From Earliella scabrosa (Eukaryota > Basidiomycota > Agaricomycetes > Polyporales > Polyporaceae), in contig JABYQQ010000011.1 in the NCBI GenBank assembly GCA_022605405.1, positions 1,302,001 to 1,366,000 on the forward strand: 64,000 nucleotides of DNA, written 5' to 3'. Below are positions 32,626 to 43,457 of the stretch, piece after piece; the stretch's first letter is position 1; each line of letters begins with the position of its first letter. A program made the position numbers and the translations under genes. The notes under the pieces were generated by a model that saw only the letters and a program-made list of their open reading frames with translations, did not search any database and was not told where the DNA came from.

Positions 32626-33446
32626 ATGTCTATGTCTGCATTCAACGCGTTAGTAATACCATCGGATGCTCCAGCCTGACGCGTACTGTAGCGAATCTCC
32701 TGAGTTTAGGAGGTCTTTCATGGACGTTGCGTACAACTTGTTGCGATTGACTCGATCTCAAGCGCTCAATGAGTCTCGGCAACTACAACACAGCCACGTT
32801 CGGACGCCATAAGCGCCTAACACCCTTCCGATCTGCCACGACACCACAGCTTGGAGGAGACATCTCTTGAGAGCCAACTAGCTGAAGCAAAACTACTTAT
32901 GCAGTCGGATCATTACTTGATGGTCTAAGGCTACCCTGAACCCCATTGCTCTTAGCCGCAAGCGATGGTTTGTTCACATCGCCTGTCTCGTCATCCGACT
33001 CCGAGTGGCAACGGCCACTCGAACAAGTTGAAGGTGAGTTAGCGACCGTAGAACCTATGTACATACTGATATCCTAACACACGACTTGAAGCCACCTGTG
33101 CCCGAATTTTAGAGACGCTGTGCTCGCGTGGTCTCATACCCGCCACGGCGGTCAAGATCGGCCGGTATTGAGCTTAACCCATCGGACCTCTATATCAGCG
33201 CTGATCTCGGTCAATGCTCCGTCACAACTAGACGCGAAGGCTCTGACCGTCCATTTAAATTGTGGCTGAAGCAAGAGATGAACCAGGCGCGCCGGCCACG
33301 AGCCATTGCGTTTCATTCCCAGGCGGATGTTCTCCGTCCTCTGGCCGTCAGGCACAATTTCAACCCTCTGTCAAGGTATCCCTGGAAACTTGATGAGTTG
33401 CAATGCGTGGCGACGGGCACGCTGGAATGAATGAGCGAAAATCAGG
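32626..33446. other. Intergenic, 0.8 kb
   Basis: Contains the unplaced 5' exon of the F-box-like gene at its left end and the promoter of the secreted-protein gene at its right end. Nothing else supported. Confidence 0.5.
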
Positions 33447-33453
33447 TATAAAG
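33447..33453 (+). promoter_or_regulatory. TATA box of Kre9/Knh1-like gene 1
   Basis: TATAAAG lies 59 nt before the start codon at 33506. The paralog has TATAAGA at 35452-35458, 83 nt before its start. Confidence 0.55.
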
Positions 33454-33505
33454 ACGAGAGAACTCGTCTCCCCGAAGTACCCCAGGCTCAGCCACACTCA
33501 GCATC

Positions 33506-34244
33506 ATGAAGTTCACCTCTTTCCTCTCAGCCGTCGCTCTGCTCGGAATCGGTGCTCTGGCGCAAGACTGTACCGTGTCCTCGACACCGTGAGTCTTGTT
33601 CTGCTCCAATCTGAGTGGACGAGTGCCTTACCACCCCCTTATCCAGCGCAATTCCGACCCAGTGCGGGCTGGCTACTATCTCTTGGTCTGAGGGATGTGT
33701 TTGTGAGTGGACCATCGTACTATGCGGACTCATTGGACCAATGCTGATATATTGTATTCTTCGTGATAGTCCCAGTGCAAGTGGTACGTTCTATATACCT
33801 TTCCTACTTGGTAGCTTCTCAAGAGTGCCCGTCGTCCGCGCGAATCACTCCTACAGTCGTAAGCCGCGCCCGCTTATTGATCTGGTCGTTGTCTATATTG
33901 ACCATGTCCTGGATTACAGGATGGTGATTGATCCCGGCTTCCCCGAACACAACATCGCCGATGAGCTGTGGGTCGAGGGTGGTAACTCCCTTTGGTGGCG
34001 CGTCAACATTCCAGGAGGTCAGATCCACCCCGTACTTACATCGATCCGACACTTGATTAAACTCACGATTGTTTCGTCAGGTCAACGCCTCAAGTTCTCC
34101 GTTATGGATGCCAAATTTAGGCTCTCTTCAACGGACTTCGTCACCGTTGCGAACAGCAGTATGTTGTTTGATTCTCAACTCAGAGCTCCTCAAATGTGCT
34201 GACGCCCATACACAGCCGATGATAATTGCTTCATCTTCGTATGA
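33506..34244 (+). CDS. Small secreted Kre9/Knh1-like beta-sandwich protein (copy 1)
   Basis: Six exons: 33506-33588, 33647-33698, 33770-33783, 33920-34017, 34081-34158 and 34216-34244, giving 117 residues. The signal peptide is MKFTSFLSAVALLGIGALAQ with cleavage after ALA. The mature protein reads DCTVSS, PTQCGLATISWSEGC, a short SQCKW, VIDPGFPEHNI, WWRVNIPGGQRLKFSVMDA and STDFVTVANSS, ending DDNCFIFV. The pattern QCG..SWS...W.VNIP.G..L.FSV.D matches the small Ser/Thr-rich, Kre9/Knh1-like wall-associated family common in basidiomycetes, but this gene lacks the Ser/Thr tail and GPI signal. Six Cys suggest disulfides. The 14-nt third exon uses a weak donor upstream (gtttgt). It is the tandem paralog of 35535-36256. 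Confidence 0.72.
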
Positions 34245-35451
34245 TAGAGGCCTGTATGTCCTGAAAATGCCTTCTCATTGACAGTCGCGCGCAATATGAG
34301 TTGTATGCTCCCTGAGCGATCATTGAGTACGGGAAATCATTATTTGTGCTTCTCCATGCTGTTTGCGGCTTCTGTACATCATACAAGTCCAAATTCGACT
34401 CCAGACGACTGGAGAGACTTATGTAGCTCATCATATGCAGTGGCTGCCGCCAAATTCCAGCTCGGGATGCTCGTCTCTTCTACTGTGCGTTAGATTCGCT
34501 CGCTGATATGGAGTTGTCTCCACAGTCAGGCCTCCGCGAGACGACTCTATGTACTGAGCACTAGTACATACTTACTACTGTGCATCTCGCGCTGGGAAGC
34601 TCAAGTTGAGACGCTCGGCGCCTCTCGGCGCTGAACAACCCTTTGAGCTCCGACTGTATTCCAAGGGAGCAGCCGCCCCGCCGCCAAGGGCGTTTCAGAC
34701 TCCGACGATCCCGTCCTCAGTCTGCTCGAGAGTCGACAGAACTTGAACCATACTTATTGCGAGTAACTAGCAGTATGGCCTGCCGCCAGATATTGATATC
34801 ACACGTACGTGCACATCTTCGTTATCATCTACTAACTTACCACTCAAAACATGGATGTATATGCAGGATCTCGAAGCGACTCGAGGATACACGACGACTC
34901 ACCGCTACGTAGGCCATAACTGCCCGCTACCGTGACGTCCTGAACTATCACATCAACATGCTGAGGATCGCTATACTGAACAATATCAATGAGTAAGGTA
35001 CGTGAGGCCGGCTTCCCAGAGGAAGGTCATGAACACGTGGGCCGCATACTTAGTAGGTTGGTTATCCGAATGCTGCGCCCATCGCTCAGACGTTGGTTAT
35101 GGGCCAGCGCGCTGTTGGTCTCTAAGTCAAAGGAGAACACATCAATAGAATCTCGGCGTTAGAGTGCGACACAGCATACCAACACAAATTGTCTGCAGCG
35201 TCTCCCACATATACGAATGCGGAGCCCCTGGCCGTGCCACAAGAGCGCTGATGGCCATTCAAGGTCGATCCGTTCCCCACGGTCACCCTGGCAGACAATG
35301 CAAAACTTGGGCGCCCTGGTACTCTCCGGACTCTCCGGCGGAGTCGCAGATACGTGCCAATATCCGCTCGCAGCCAGGGTGAAGCGTAGTCATGGGGGGA
35401 TGCATGCTAGAATGGTGAACGCCGAGCGGCGTTGGTATAGACGGGGTTTTG
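34245..35451. other. Intergenic, 1.2 kb between secreted-protein paralogs
   Basis: No supported gene. Only short frames without splice continuity. Confidence 0.5.
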
Positions 35452-35534
35452 TATAAGAACGACAGACTCTGAGTCTCTACTCACTAAACTCCCACCGCAA
35501 CAGCACCTCAAGCCTCACGTCGACTACCGCCGCC

Positions 35535-36256
35535 ATGAAGTCGTTTACTTCGCTCCTTGCAGTCGTCGCCCTCGTCATTGGGGCACATGCTCAGAGCGAC
35601 TGTACCATTATCTCCAGGTGAGTCCCCGCGTCTTGCAAGTGAGACGAATTGTCCTCTGACAAGCTTCGTAGCGACGCTCCTACGCAATGCTCGTACGCCA
35701 GTGTTTCCTGGTCCTCGGGATGTGTTCGTAAGTCCCTCTGCAATTTGCATAGCCGTCTGTGCGCTAATGTTGGCCTCGGCAGACCCCGTGCAGGTGGTAC
35801 GTCCATTCCTTATCTATTATGCCGGTTCCATGCCACATATATTGAACACGCGGGCCAATCCTATAGGAGTGAGTCATTTTCCAAGCTGCCTTCTCTGCGT
35901 AGAGGTCCCTGACCGGTCATTTACCAACATCTCTTAGCATGATCATCGATCCCGGCTTCCCTGAGCGCAACATCGTCGACTCGCTCAAAGTTCACGGTGG
36001 CTCCTCCCTTGACTGGCGCGTGAACATTCCCGGAGGTGAGGACGCCATCCGCCGCCACGCAACACAAGAATTCTGGCTGACAGATTGACAGGTTCACTCC
36101 TGAGGTTTGCGGTCCGCGATGCTCGCTTCAGCGGTTCCAGCACGGCCTTTGTCACGGTCGCGAACAGCAGTACGCCCACCTTCTTCTCATGAGGTCCTCG
36201 TGATACTCACTGAGACTATCCCTTTTTCAGCGACGGACTTCTGCTTGCGTCTGTGA
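35535..36256 (+). CDS. Small secreted Kre9/Knh1-like beta-sandwich protein (copy 2)
   Basis: Six exons matching copy 1 in number, phase and nearly every length: 35535-35617, 35672-35723, 35783-35796, 35938-36035, 36092-36169 and 36231-36256, giving 116 residues. The signal peptide is MKSFTSLLAVVALVIGAHAQ. The mature chain reads SDCTIIS, APTQCSYASVSWSSGC, a microexon TPCRC, IIDPGFPERNI, LDWRVNIPGGSLLRFAVRDA, STAFVTVANSS and a short C-terminus TDFCLRL. Residue identity with copy 1 is moderate outside PGFPE and VNIPGG, while the exon structure is fully preserved. Probably extracellular or wall-bound; no enzymatic motif is seen. Confidence 0.72.
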
Positions 36257-37994
36257 AAGCGCATGGCGCCCGCAGAACCCCCGTGCGGTTGAGTCGAGAT
36301 CAACGGGCGCATATTGGCCAGCTCCTGGTGGACGCATACGATCCTTCCGAACTTGGCTGCAGGCTGATAGTCGCAGTACGTTGTGACGCGATGATACGCT
36401 GTGCATAACATTGTGATACCATTGCCATCGCGGATGCCTTGACGATTCCCGCTCGACCGCTTCCCAACTTCGCAAGCCTTACGCCTTGACGAATCGACTG
36501 AAGATACCACTGCGGACGTCGCGAGCCGAGGAATACTTGTGGAGACTCAGCTCCCCGCATACGCCTCCCTACCATGTGCCACGGTGCTCCTCCTTGCCAT
36601 ATACGTATTCTTTTTCTTACTTCCGCAGCATTCGAACAAGCTCCCGCTGCGGGTGACCATCAGCGCTCAGTCACGGGCTGACCTCGTTTTGGCAGGGCAG
36701 CTAGACACAGATTCTGTCCTTGCTAGATGTGTGGTTCTACCACAACGATCGAGAACCCTATTCAGCAACCAAAGACCCACGTTTCGAGCGCGGGAGAAGC
36801 AGTTCGCGGCGATTTCCATGTCTGTGCTTGAACAGCTCACAATGCCTCACATGGAGCATGGAAGATGCGGCGGTCAGAGGTGCGCGGCGGCAATACGGTG
36901 CACGGAAATCACACTGCATGAAAGTACAACGTCACTGGAGAGCGCAGATACAATGGCGGCTCACCGCTCTGCACAGAAATGATTGTGCGACCGCGTTTTG
37001 GTGATCGTCAGGGAAAGGCAGCGATCATGATGCGCCGGTGCTTACGTCGAAGTGCGACGATACGTGCGTGACGCGTGCGGTCGAGGTTAGCATCAGTTCT
37101 CGTCAAGCACTGCCAAGGTCACCAAGTACAGCACCCGAGGTGCGGCACAGCCCCCCGTAGTACTTACTCTCTCCCCTGCTATTTATGGCCCAGCGCCTAG
37201 TACTGCGTCTCGCATCTACACTGTGTCTGTCGAAGTCGACTGCACGACGAACTTGCTCCTTGGACTGGCAAAGTGACAGTTCCAACTTCTGCCATTCTAA
37301 GGTACACAGATTGATTGCAGCCAGTGCTTCTAGCTATGGTACAAGCACCCGGAGATGACTCAGAAGCACATGCCGCGCTCGCTGTCCAGTGGAGAAAACA
37401 ACGACACCGGCGAACTGTTGGCCAGGCGCGGCGTCATTCGGGAACGAAAGGAGTGGTGGGAATTACAGTACATTGAAGGCACCTGCGGAACAAAAAGAGA
37501 GTCAGGATCCGAATTGCATGCGTCGCTGTGACGGTAATCACATACCGAATCCAAGAACGAGGGAAGGGCACCAATCGGTCGAGAATGGGAACGAAAAGAG
37601 CGGTGTAGGATTGTGAGCGTCCTGCCAATGAGGCAAGCGGGGAAGGGAAGTATGGATACAATGACGTCCGGAACTCGGGATACAGGATGCAGGACTCTGC
37701 GAGACTCTAGAGACGGGATTCAGGGTACACGATACTGTAGCAAATATAGAGTGCTGTAGTCGAGAACGAATGTGCGGTCGGTGGTAGGATAAATATTGGA
37801 ACTAGGGTAGTCGGGAAACCGGTTCCGCTGGCGCGAGTGTCCAAGAAGAGCGTCCATAAGCGGGTCACACCCGGGGGCCGGGCTCGTAGAAGGTCATGGG
37901 TATGCGGAGCCGGCTGCGCATGCATGCAATGAGCACGTAGCTATGAGCGGGCGCAGCGGCGGAGGCACTTACAATCATGTTCGCAGCGATGCGT
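36257..37994. other. Intergenic, 1.7 kb, nothing supported
   Basis: Only short shadow frames. No RNA gene, tandem repeat or transposon terminus recognised. Confidence 0.5.
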
Positions 37995-38261
37995 TCATGA
38001 GAGCCAGTCCATCTCGAGAGGAATGCCGTTCCTCGTGGACGTCGGGCGGGGCTCGGTGTGAGGCTCTGTTACGTTGTGTGTGAGAATCGCTAGTCGTTGT
38101 GTGCGAGAAGCGAGTAGACACTTACTGAACGTGAAGACCGGCGTAGGAACAGCGGGGACTGGGGACGCCTCCGAGTCAGTATCCCTGCGGATAGGCCCAG
38201 CAGCCACAGGGGAAACGACAGCGATGGCGAGGATGGCAAGGATGGCGAAGACGCGAGACAT
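37995..38261 (-). CDS. Putative small secreted peptide precursor, 68 aa
   Basis: Exons 38261-38126 and 38065-37995 join in phase. The N-terminus MSRVFAILAILAIAVVSPVA is a strong signal peptide with cleavage near VAA-G. It is followed at once by GPIRR-DTDSE, a dibasic Arg-Arg that fits a Kex2-type processing site, then a Pro-rich stretch (ASPVPAVPTPVFTF) and a short tail ending MDWLS. No cysteines, no CaaX. There is no homology I recognise. The signal peptide makes a gene plausible; the second exon is less certain. Confidence 0.5.
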   Translation of the reverse strand: MSRVFAILAILAIAVVSPVAAGPIRRDTDSEASPVPAVPTPVFTFSKCLLASRTQRLAILTHNVTEPHTEPRPTSTRNGIPLEMDWLS

Positions 38262-39862
38262 TGCTGGTGAGGGTATGGTTGAGTGGGTTGAAAGTTGTAG
38301 AAGACGAGTGAAAGTCGAAGTGCGAGTGAAGAGACGTGTGAAGCTGATAGTGAGGAGAGGAGGAACAGCGGTCCCGCCTTTATACAAGCGGGAACTTGAA
38401 CGAGCAGTGCCTATACAAGGTACGTCACCAGCTCGCCGACTCGCAACGAGTCACGCATCGCGATAGTATACACGTAAACCTACTACCGTGGAACCAGCAC
38501 CGCGGCGGCGTTTCAGAGCCTCGCCGCAACGCACAGTCACAGCACATCCGTGAATGGCAAGATGCGCAAATGTGATGCTCGTATGTGCAGATGTCCCGGA
38601 GTCCGGAGTACAAGGGGAGCAAGGGAGACGCACCGCACTGGAAGCGAGCCGGCGGACCAGCGATGGGGGGGTTCGCAGTCGTGTTGCCTGATTCGGACGT
38701 GCGACGTGACAGAGGCACCGCTTTCGAGTCGTGCGCCCTGCGACAAATGGACAGCCGTCCCTGGCCTGCACATCAAATTCAGCCTTCAGGCGTGTTAGAT
38801 AGGGGAGTCCAGCTCGCCGGAGCAGCGCGACTCGATCGCACGAACCTTCGCCCGACTAGCACTCCCGCCCGCGCTCGAGACACCTCCGGTGGCACAGGGG
38901 GGGGCCACGCCACTTCTACTATGAAGAAGCACGCCTCGGGATGGGTGGATCCTGAGTGAATGACCAGGAACGATGGCCAGCGGCAGCTCCCATCCGGCAC
39001 ACGACTGTCACGACGTACGTGCTAGGGACACTGGGAACCAGAGCACCCTGAAAGAACACTCGATGGATGACCAACCGAGCACGGAGCTCAGTCCCCGGGG
39101 GTGCCTCGCACTCTTCTCTCCATCGCCCTCGTGGCGCCAGGACCCAGTAACCGGTACAGTGACAAAGACCCGTTCGATGTTGAACATGCGTCGCACGCAG
39201 GAGTCAGATGGCGACCACTGCATCTGGCGGGGTTGCGGTTCCGTGTTTGCAGGATGCGGAGCTGCCAGCCCGCGTCGAGGCTTGACTAGCTGACTCGTCA
39301 TGCACCCTGCGCTGACACGGAAACCGACGGGGCGGGGCTGCGAGGCTGATCACCCGTCAAAGTCATCATAATCGCCGCTCCCCACCAGCAAAGGGGCGGT
39401 GGACGGTCATCGCATCTTGACCGACGCAACGCCTGAAACTGGCCGCAGCGCCAGATCAGGTCTGTCAGCCGCGCGTCTGACAGGTTAATGCAAAGTTTCG
39501 ATGCGACAAGACGGACCTGCAAACATGTATCACGAGCAGCGACTGACCGTCTGCCAGTGTCCGACTGCGTGCCAGTGCGCGACCTCGAACTCGAGACAGG
39601 GTAACAGGGTAAAGCCAGAGGCCTAAGTGCTAGATGGGGGGCATTACATCAATACGTCCGCGTCACGATAGATTCTAACACACCAAAACCGGTGGCCAGT
39701 GCTCGCACTGGCCCTGTCCGTCCGCTGTCCAACTTGAACGTCCAACTCCAGTCTGTACGAGAGGCAACAAATGACTCGCGCGATCACGCGTCCATTCCAG
39801 CTCGGTGCAACGAGTCCTGGAACGAGAGGGTTCCAAGCGGCGCCGTGCGCCTCCCATACCCA
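38262..39862. other. Intergenic, 1.6 kb, nothing supported
   Basis: No convincing frame or RNA gene. It contains the upstream region of the small peptide gene and the 3' flank of the first GH79 gene. Confidence 0.5.
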
Positions 39863-42634
39863 CTACAGCCCCAGTCCCAATCGTCGCGTGCACAGCGAAA
39901 GCCCCACAAGCGCGCCCACCACAACGCTTCCGGTGACCCACGCCCCTCCGCGCGCGCCCACCCCCACCGCGCCGTTCGCGCCGCCCCCCGGACTCGTCCC
40001 GCCCTCGCGCGAGCGGTCGCGCCCGCTCATCCCCTGCGCGGTCGCGAGCACCGCGGGGTCGATCGTCGCCGTGTTCCGCGTCTTCGTCAGCGCCGTCGTC
40101 GGGAACGTCTGCGCGCCCTCGCCCTCTCCAGCGGCGTCCTGTGCGTCGGCGGAAAAGAAGACCACCGCGGCGCCTGGTGCGGGCACCCGGATTTGACACG
40201 CGTTGGTGTTGGTGTCGCATTGTACGGTCTGTACGTCCGGTGCGCCTTGGAGACGGCCGTCGACTTGGAAGCGGCCGCCGAGCGTCTGAGGGGGGCGGGG
40301 CGAGTCAGCGTGACAACAGGATACAGGGGAAGCGAGAGACGAGGAGAAAAGCAGGGTGAGGCGTTGAGGGGAGTCATGGAGCGTCGATGCTGGACCGCGC
40401 ACTGACCTGTCCAGCCCATGTGATGTTGTCCTTCTCGGAGACGGATGGCGCGAGCAGATACCTCGAGAGCGGTCCCACGTCAGTACATTTCGCGCATCGC
40501 GCAGAGGGACGGAGGGAGGAAGAGAGGCGGGGAAGGAGGGCGGGGCGGGGACGGATGCGAGACTCACTTGACCTTGACCTGTGCGGGCACACCGCTCTCC
40601 TCGCCCCAATCCTGTCCGCCGACGTTGACGGTCGCGACGTAGTCGTGCGCGCCGCTCGGGTCCGTCATGAAGTTGATGAGCACCATCCGCGCGAGCGCGC
40701 CGTTCTCGTATATCGAGTATGCCGGGGTGAGGTCGCCCTGGAAGAGGTCCTTCACCTGGGACGTGTTCGACGTGCCGAGGGCCTCCGCGACGACCAGCGC
40801 GGAGTAGAAGATCGGGCCGACGGTCCATTGGTTGAACGAGGACGTGTTCGTCGGGGGCGCTGTGGGTGGAGGCAATCAGTCGATCAGCGATTGCGGTTGG
40901 CGGAACGCTGGGAAGCGCGAACGTACCGGTGAAGGGCTGTCCGAACGGATCAGGTCAGCACCGTGATGATGATGAGGGAGGGGCGCGAGAGAGAAGCACG
41001 TACGTTGTAGGACACGTTCTGTCCACCGGCGTGCAGGAGCGCGCCTGTGAAGTTGCTGTTCGCGAGCTGCAGACCGTAATCAAGGGCCCAGAGCGCGGAC
41101 GCGAAGGTGTCGCTGATGCCTGGGAAACCGCCGCAGGACGCGGTGTTGGTCTCGAACATCAGGAAGGGCTTGCCCCACGACTGCGCGAGCATCGTCGAGT
41201 TGAGATATCTCTGCACCAGGTTCAGGCCGCTCTGGTGGGTGAGATACGTCGGGAACAGTTCAAGCGGATCTTTGGGTGGGTTGTCTGGCTGTGGGAAGAT
41301 CACCGCGCAGTTGTCGCTCGGATAGCTGGAGAGAATGTCTGGCGACACACCCTTGAACTCTGAAGTAGAAGAGCACTTACTGTTCGACAGACAGGGCGGA
41401 GAGCCATTGGTCGTACTCCTGTACGAACCCAGTATCCCAGACAACCTCCGGATTGTCACCCCAATCTCCACCTTGCACGCTGGGCGCGATAAGGCTCTTC
41501 TTTCTCGTGATCTTCGAGTTACTCTCATAGGTCTGGGTGAGTAGACCAAACTCGCCAAAATAGTCGAACTGCGAGTAACCTGGTTGCCGGTGTTGATGCC
41601 TACGGAACACATATGATGGATATGTGGAGGAGCCACAGAAGAATCAAGGAATAGGTAGACGCACGATCCGTATAGATCCGGTTCGTTGCCAGCCTGGAAT
41701 CCCAACAGATTGTCCCCTAGGACATTCTCTGCGAGCTCTGCGATCTGGAGTCGCCAGTTGGTATCGTTGAAGGGAATGCCTTCCTACGGGATTCGCAAGC
41801 TGTCGCATGATCCGATCTCGGGTGGCCACTCACCGAGGTACCATTTCACGTTCACGAGGCTTGACACGTTACCGAGCATATAGATGAGATCTGGCGTGAA
41901 GGCGAGTACTGGTGTTCCCGTCTTTGATGGTGGCATGAGGTGGAGGGCTGGGGAACACATAAACGGTCGAGCTGACGTACCGGATTCGACGCGTTCTCCT
42001 TGTCCTTCTCCAAAATCCCTCCATCCGGGAAACTGTCCACCATGAACGCCGTATCCTGCGTGTTCCCTCCGATTCGGACGTGAACTGCACCCGCCTTCTC
42101 GACCATGAGAGCCATGAGGTTGAGGAAGGGGACATTCAGCCTCGTCCTGGATTGCGCGTCTCATCATCAAGGATACCTGCGCCATTTTTGAAAGTCACTC
42201 ACGAGTTCTTGCCAACTACGAGACGGATGGACATGGGTTCATGAAGCTCCAAGGATGTAGTACCGGATGTTTGGACACTCACTGAGCTGCGTCGCAACGG
42301 ACATCTCAATGGAGAAGCCAAAGAACGTCGGTTGCTGGGGTATAGACAATGCATTCTGCAGCTGCGCGCTGTTCGGAATCGACATCTGGGGCATGCCATC
42401 CAATGGTGGCGGGTCGGGCGGAAACATGTAGATGGGGTTGTACGCCGCCAACCCTGTGTACTGTGGTGGTCCGGCAGTCGTGACGAACGACGTGGTGGTC
42501 TGAGTCTGAGTAGTGACAGTAGAGACCGAACCTGGCGGTCCAAGCGTCGTCTGGCCTTGGGGGCCATAGATCGTGATTTCGGCCGTCGAGAGCGTCGCCA
42601 GGAGGCTGACAAGGGAAAGGAGCGGCCTGAGCAT
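39863..42634 (-). CDS. Glycoside hydrolase family 79 (beta-glucuronidase-like), copy 1
   Basis: Secreted retaining glycosidase, (beta/alpha)8 barrel plus GH79 C-terminal domain, likely removing glucuronic or 4-O-methylglucuronic acid from polysaccharides or arabinogalactans. The signal peptide is MLRPLLSLVSLLATLSTAE. Then come a Thr-rich linker, FFGFSIEMSVATQL, a 13-nt microexon (42203-42215), VPFLNLMALMVEKAGAV, HVRIGGNTQDTAF, QAGNEPDLYG with the acid/base Glu (codon 41682-41684), SLIAPSVQGGDWG, LSALSVEQYPSDNCAV, FLMFETNTASCGGFPG with the nucleophile Glu (codon 41151-41153), ALLHAGGQNVSYN and the C-terminal INFMTDPSGAHDYVATVNVG. After the catalytic domain there is a Gly/Arg-rich tail and a hydrophobic end (VTGSVVVGALVGLSLC), suggesting a GPI or membrane anchor. 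At least twelve introns. Some small exons (41640-41800) were not resolved base by base. Tandem paralog of 43458-46239. Confidence 0.88.
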
Positions 42635-43457
42635 GGCGGTCGGGGCCTTGCACAGCGAAAGAGCGAGAGGGAAAAGGTGGATGGCTGTACTGGCGCTGGG
42701 CATATATGGAAGCGTGCTGGGGATGGCCGACGTCTGGCCGCTTACGGAAAGCCTTGACGTCGTCCACGGAAGCTTTCTTGCATGCCTCTGTCCGTGTGAG
42801 TCCCGTGCGCGTGATCCGCCTCATGCAGCTCGATGACCAGCTCTGCTAATAATCTTGAATAACATGAGTCAAATCCGACGACTGCAGAATATATTCAGAC
42901 CACACTCACCAGAGCCTTGCATTCAGGAATTGGTCAAGGCACGCAGGAGATGCGGATGGACCATCATGCCGCAAGCTATTTTTGTGCTGTGATGAGGCAC
43001 GGTGGGAATGGGTGGCGACCTTCCTTAGCGGATGGCAACACCCGCCTCATCTCCGGACTGGCCAGAGCCATAAACCCAGGGATATTCCCAAGGTCAGTGT
43101 GATGTAGGCAGACTGCCACAGAACCTAGGGAATAACAGAACGTCAATGTGCAAGGAGAGTGGAGTGATTAGTACAAGTTGCAAAGTGGCGGTGTTGTGTT
43201 GCCATCAACCGCCGGGCGTTTCCGTCGGTTAATCACTTGCAAACTCCGGCTACATAACAAAAGTGCGTGCTCTCGTCCGGGCTCGAATATCTCAGGCCGG
43301 ATGTGCTAGGGAGAAGAGTGAGGCAAAGAGCAAGAACCTACGTCGTCAAAAGAAAAAGGAACAACTCCAAGGGCAGGTTTCAACGGGCATAACAAGCCCA
43401 CTTCCCACGGCTGCGAGTGTTTGGAACCAACCAAATATCCATGATTAATGTTCGCAA
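42635..43457. other. Intergenic between GH79 paralogs, with TATA-like element
   Basis: A catatatgg element at 42701-42709, about 70 nt upstream of the start codon of the minus-strand GH79 copy 1, is a candidate TATA box. Nothing else supported. Confidence 0.45.

Noticed and set aside
36539..37004. Plus-strand 147- and 94-codon frames
   Set aside because: No domain, signal peptide or splice partners; codon pattern looks random, so I treat the area as intergenic.
37995..38261. Mating pheromone precursor
   Set aside because: The C-terminus lacks a CaaX prenylation box and no Ste3-type receptor lies nearby.
40387..41363. Long plus-strand frames across the GH79 genes
   Set aside because: Arg-rich antisense shadows of the GH79 exons; no splice support and no homology pattern.
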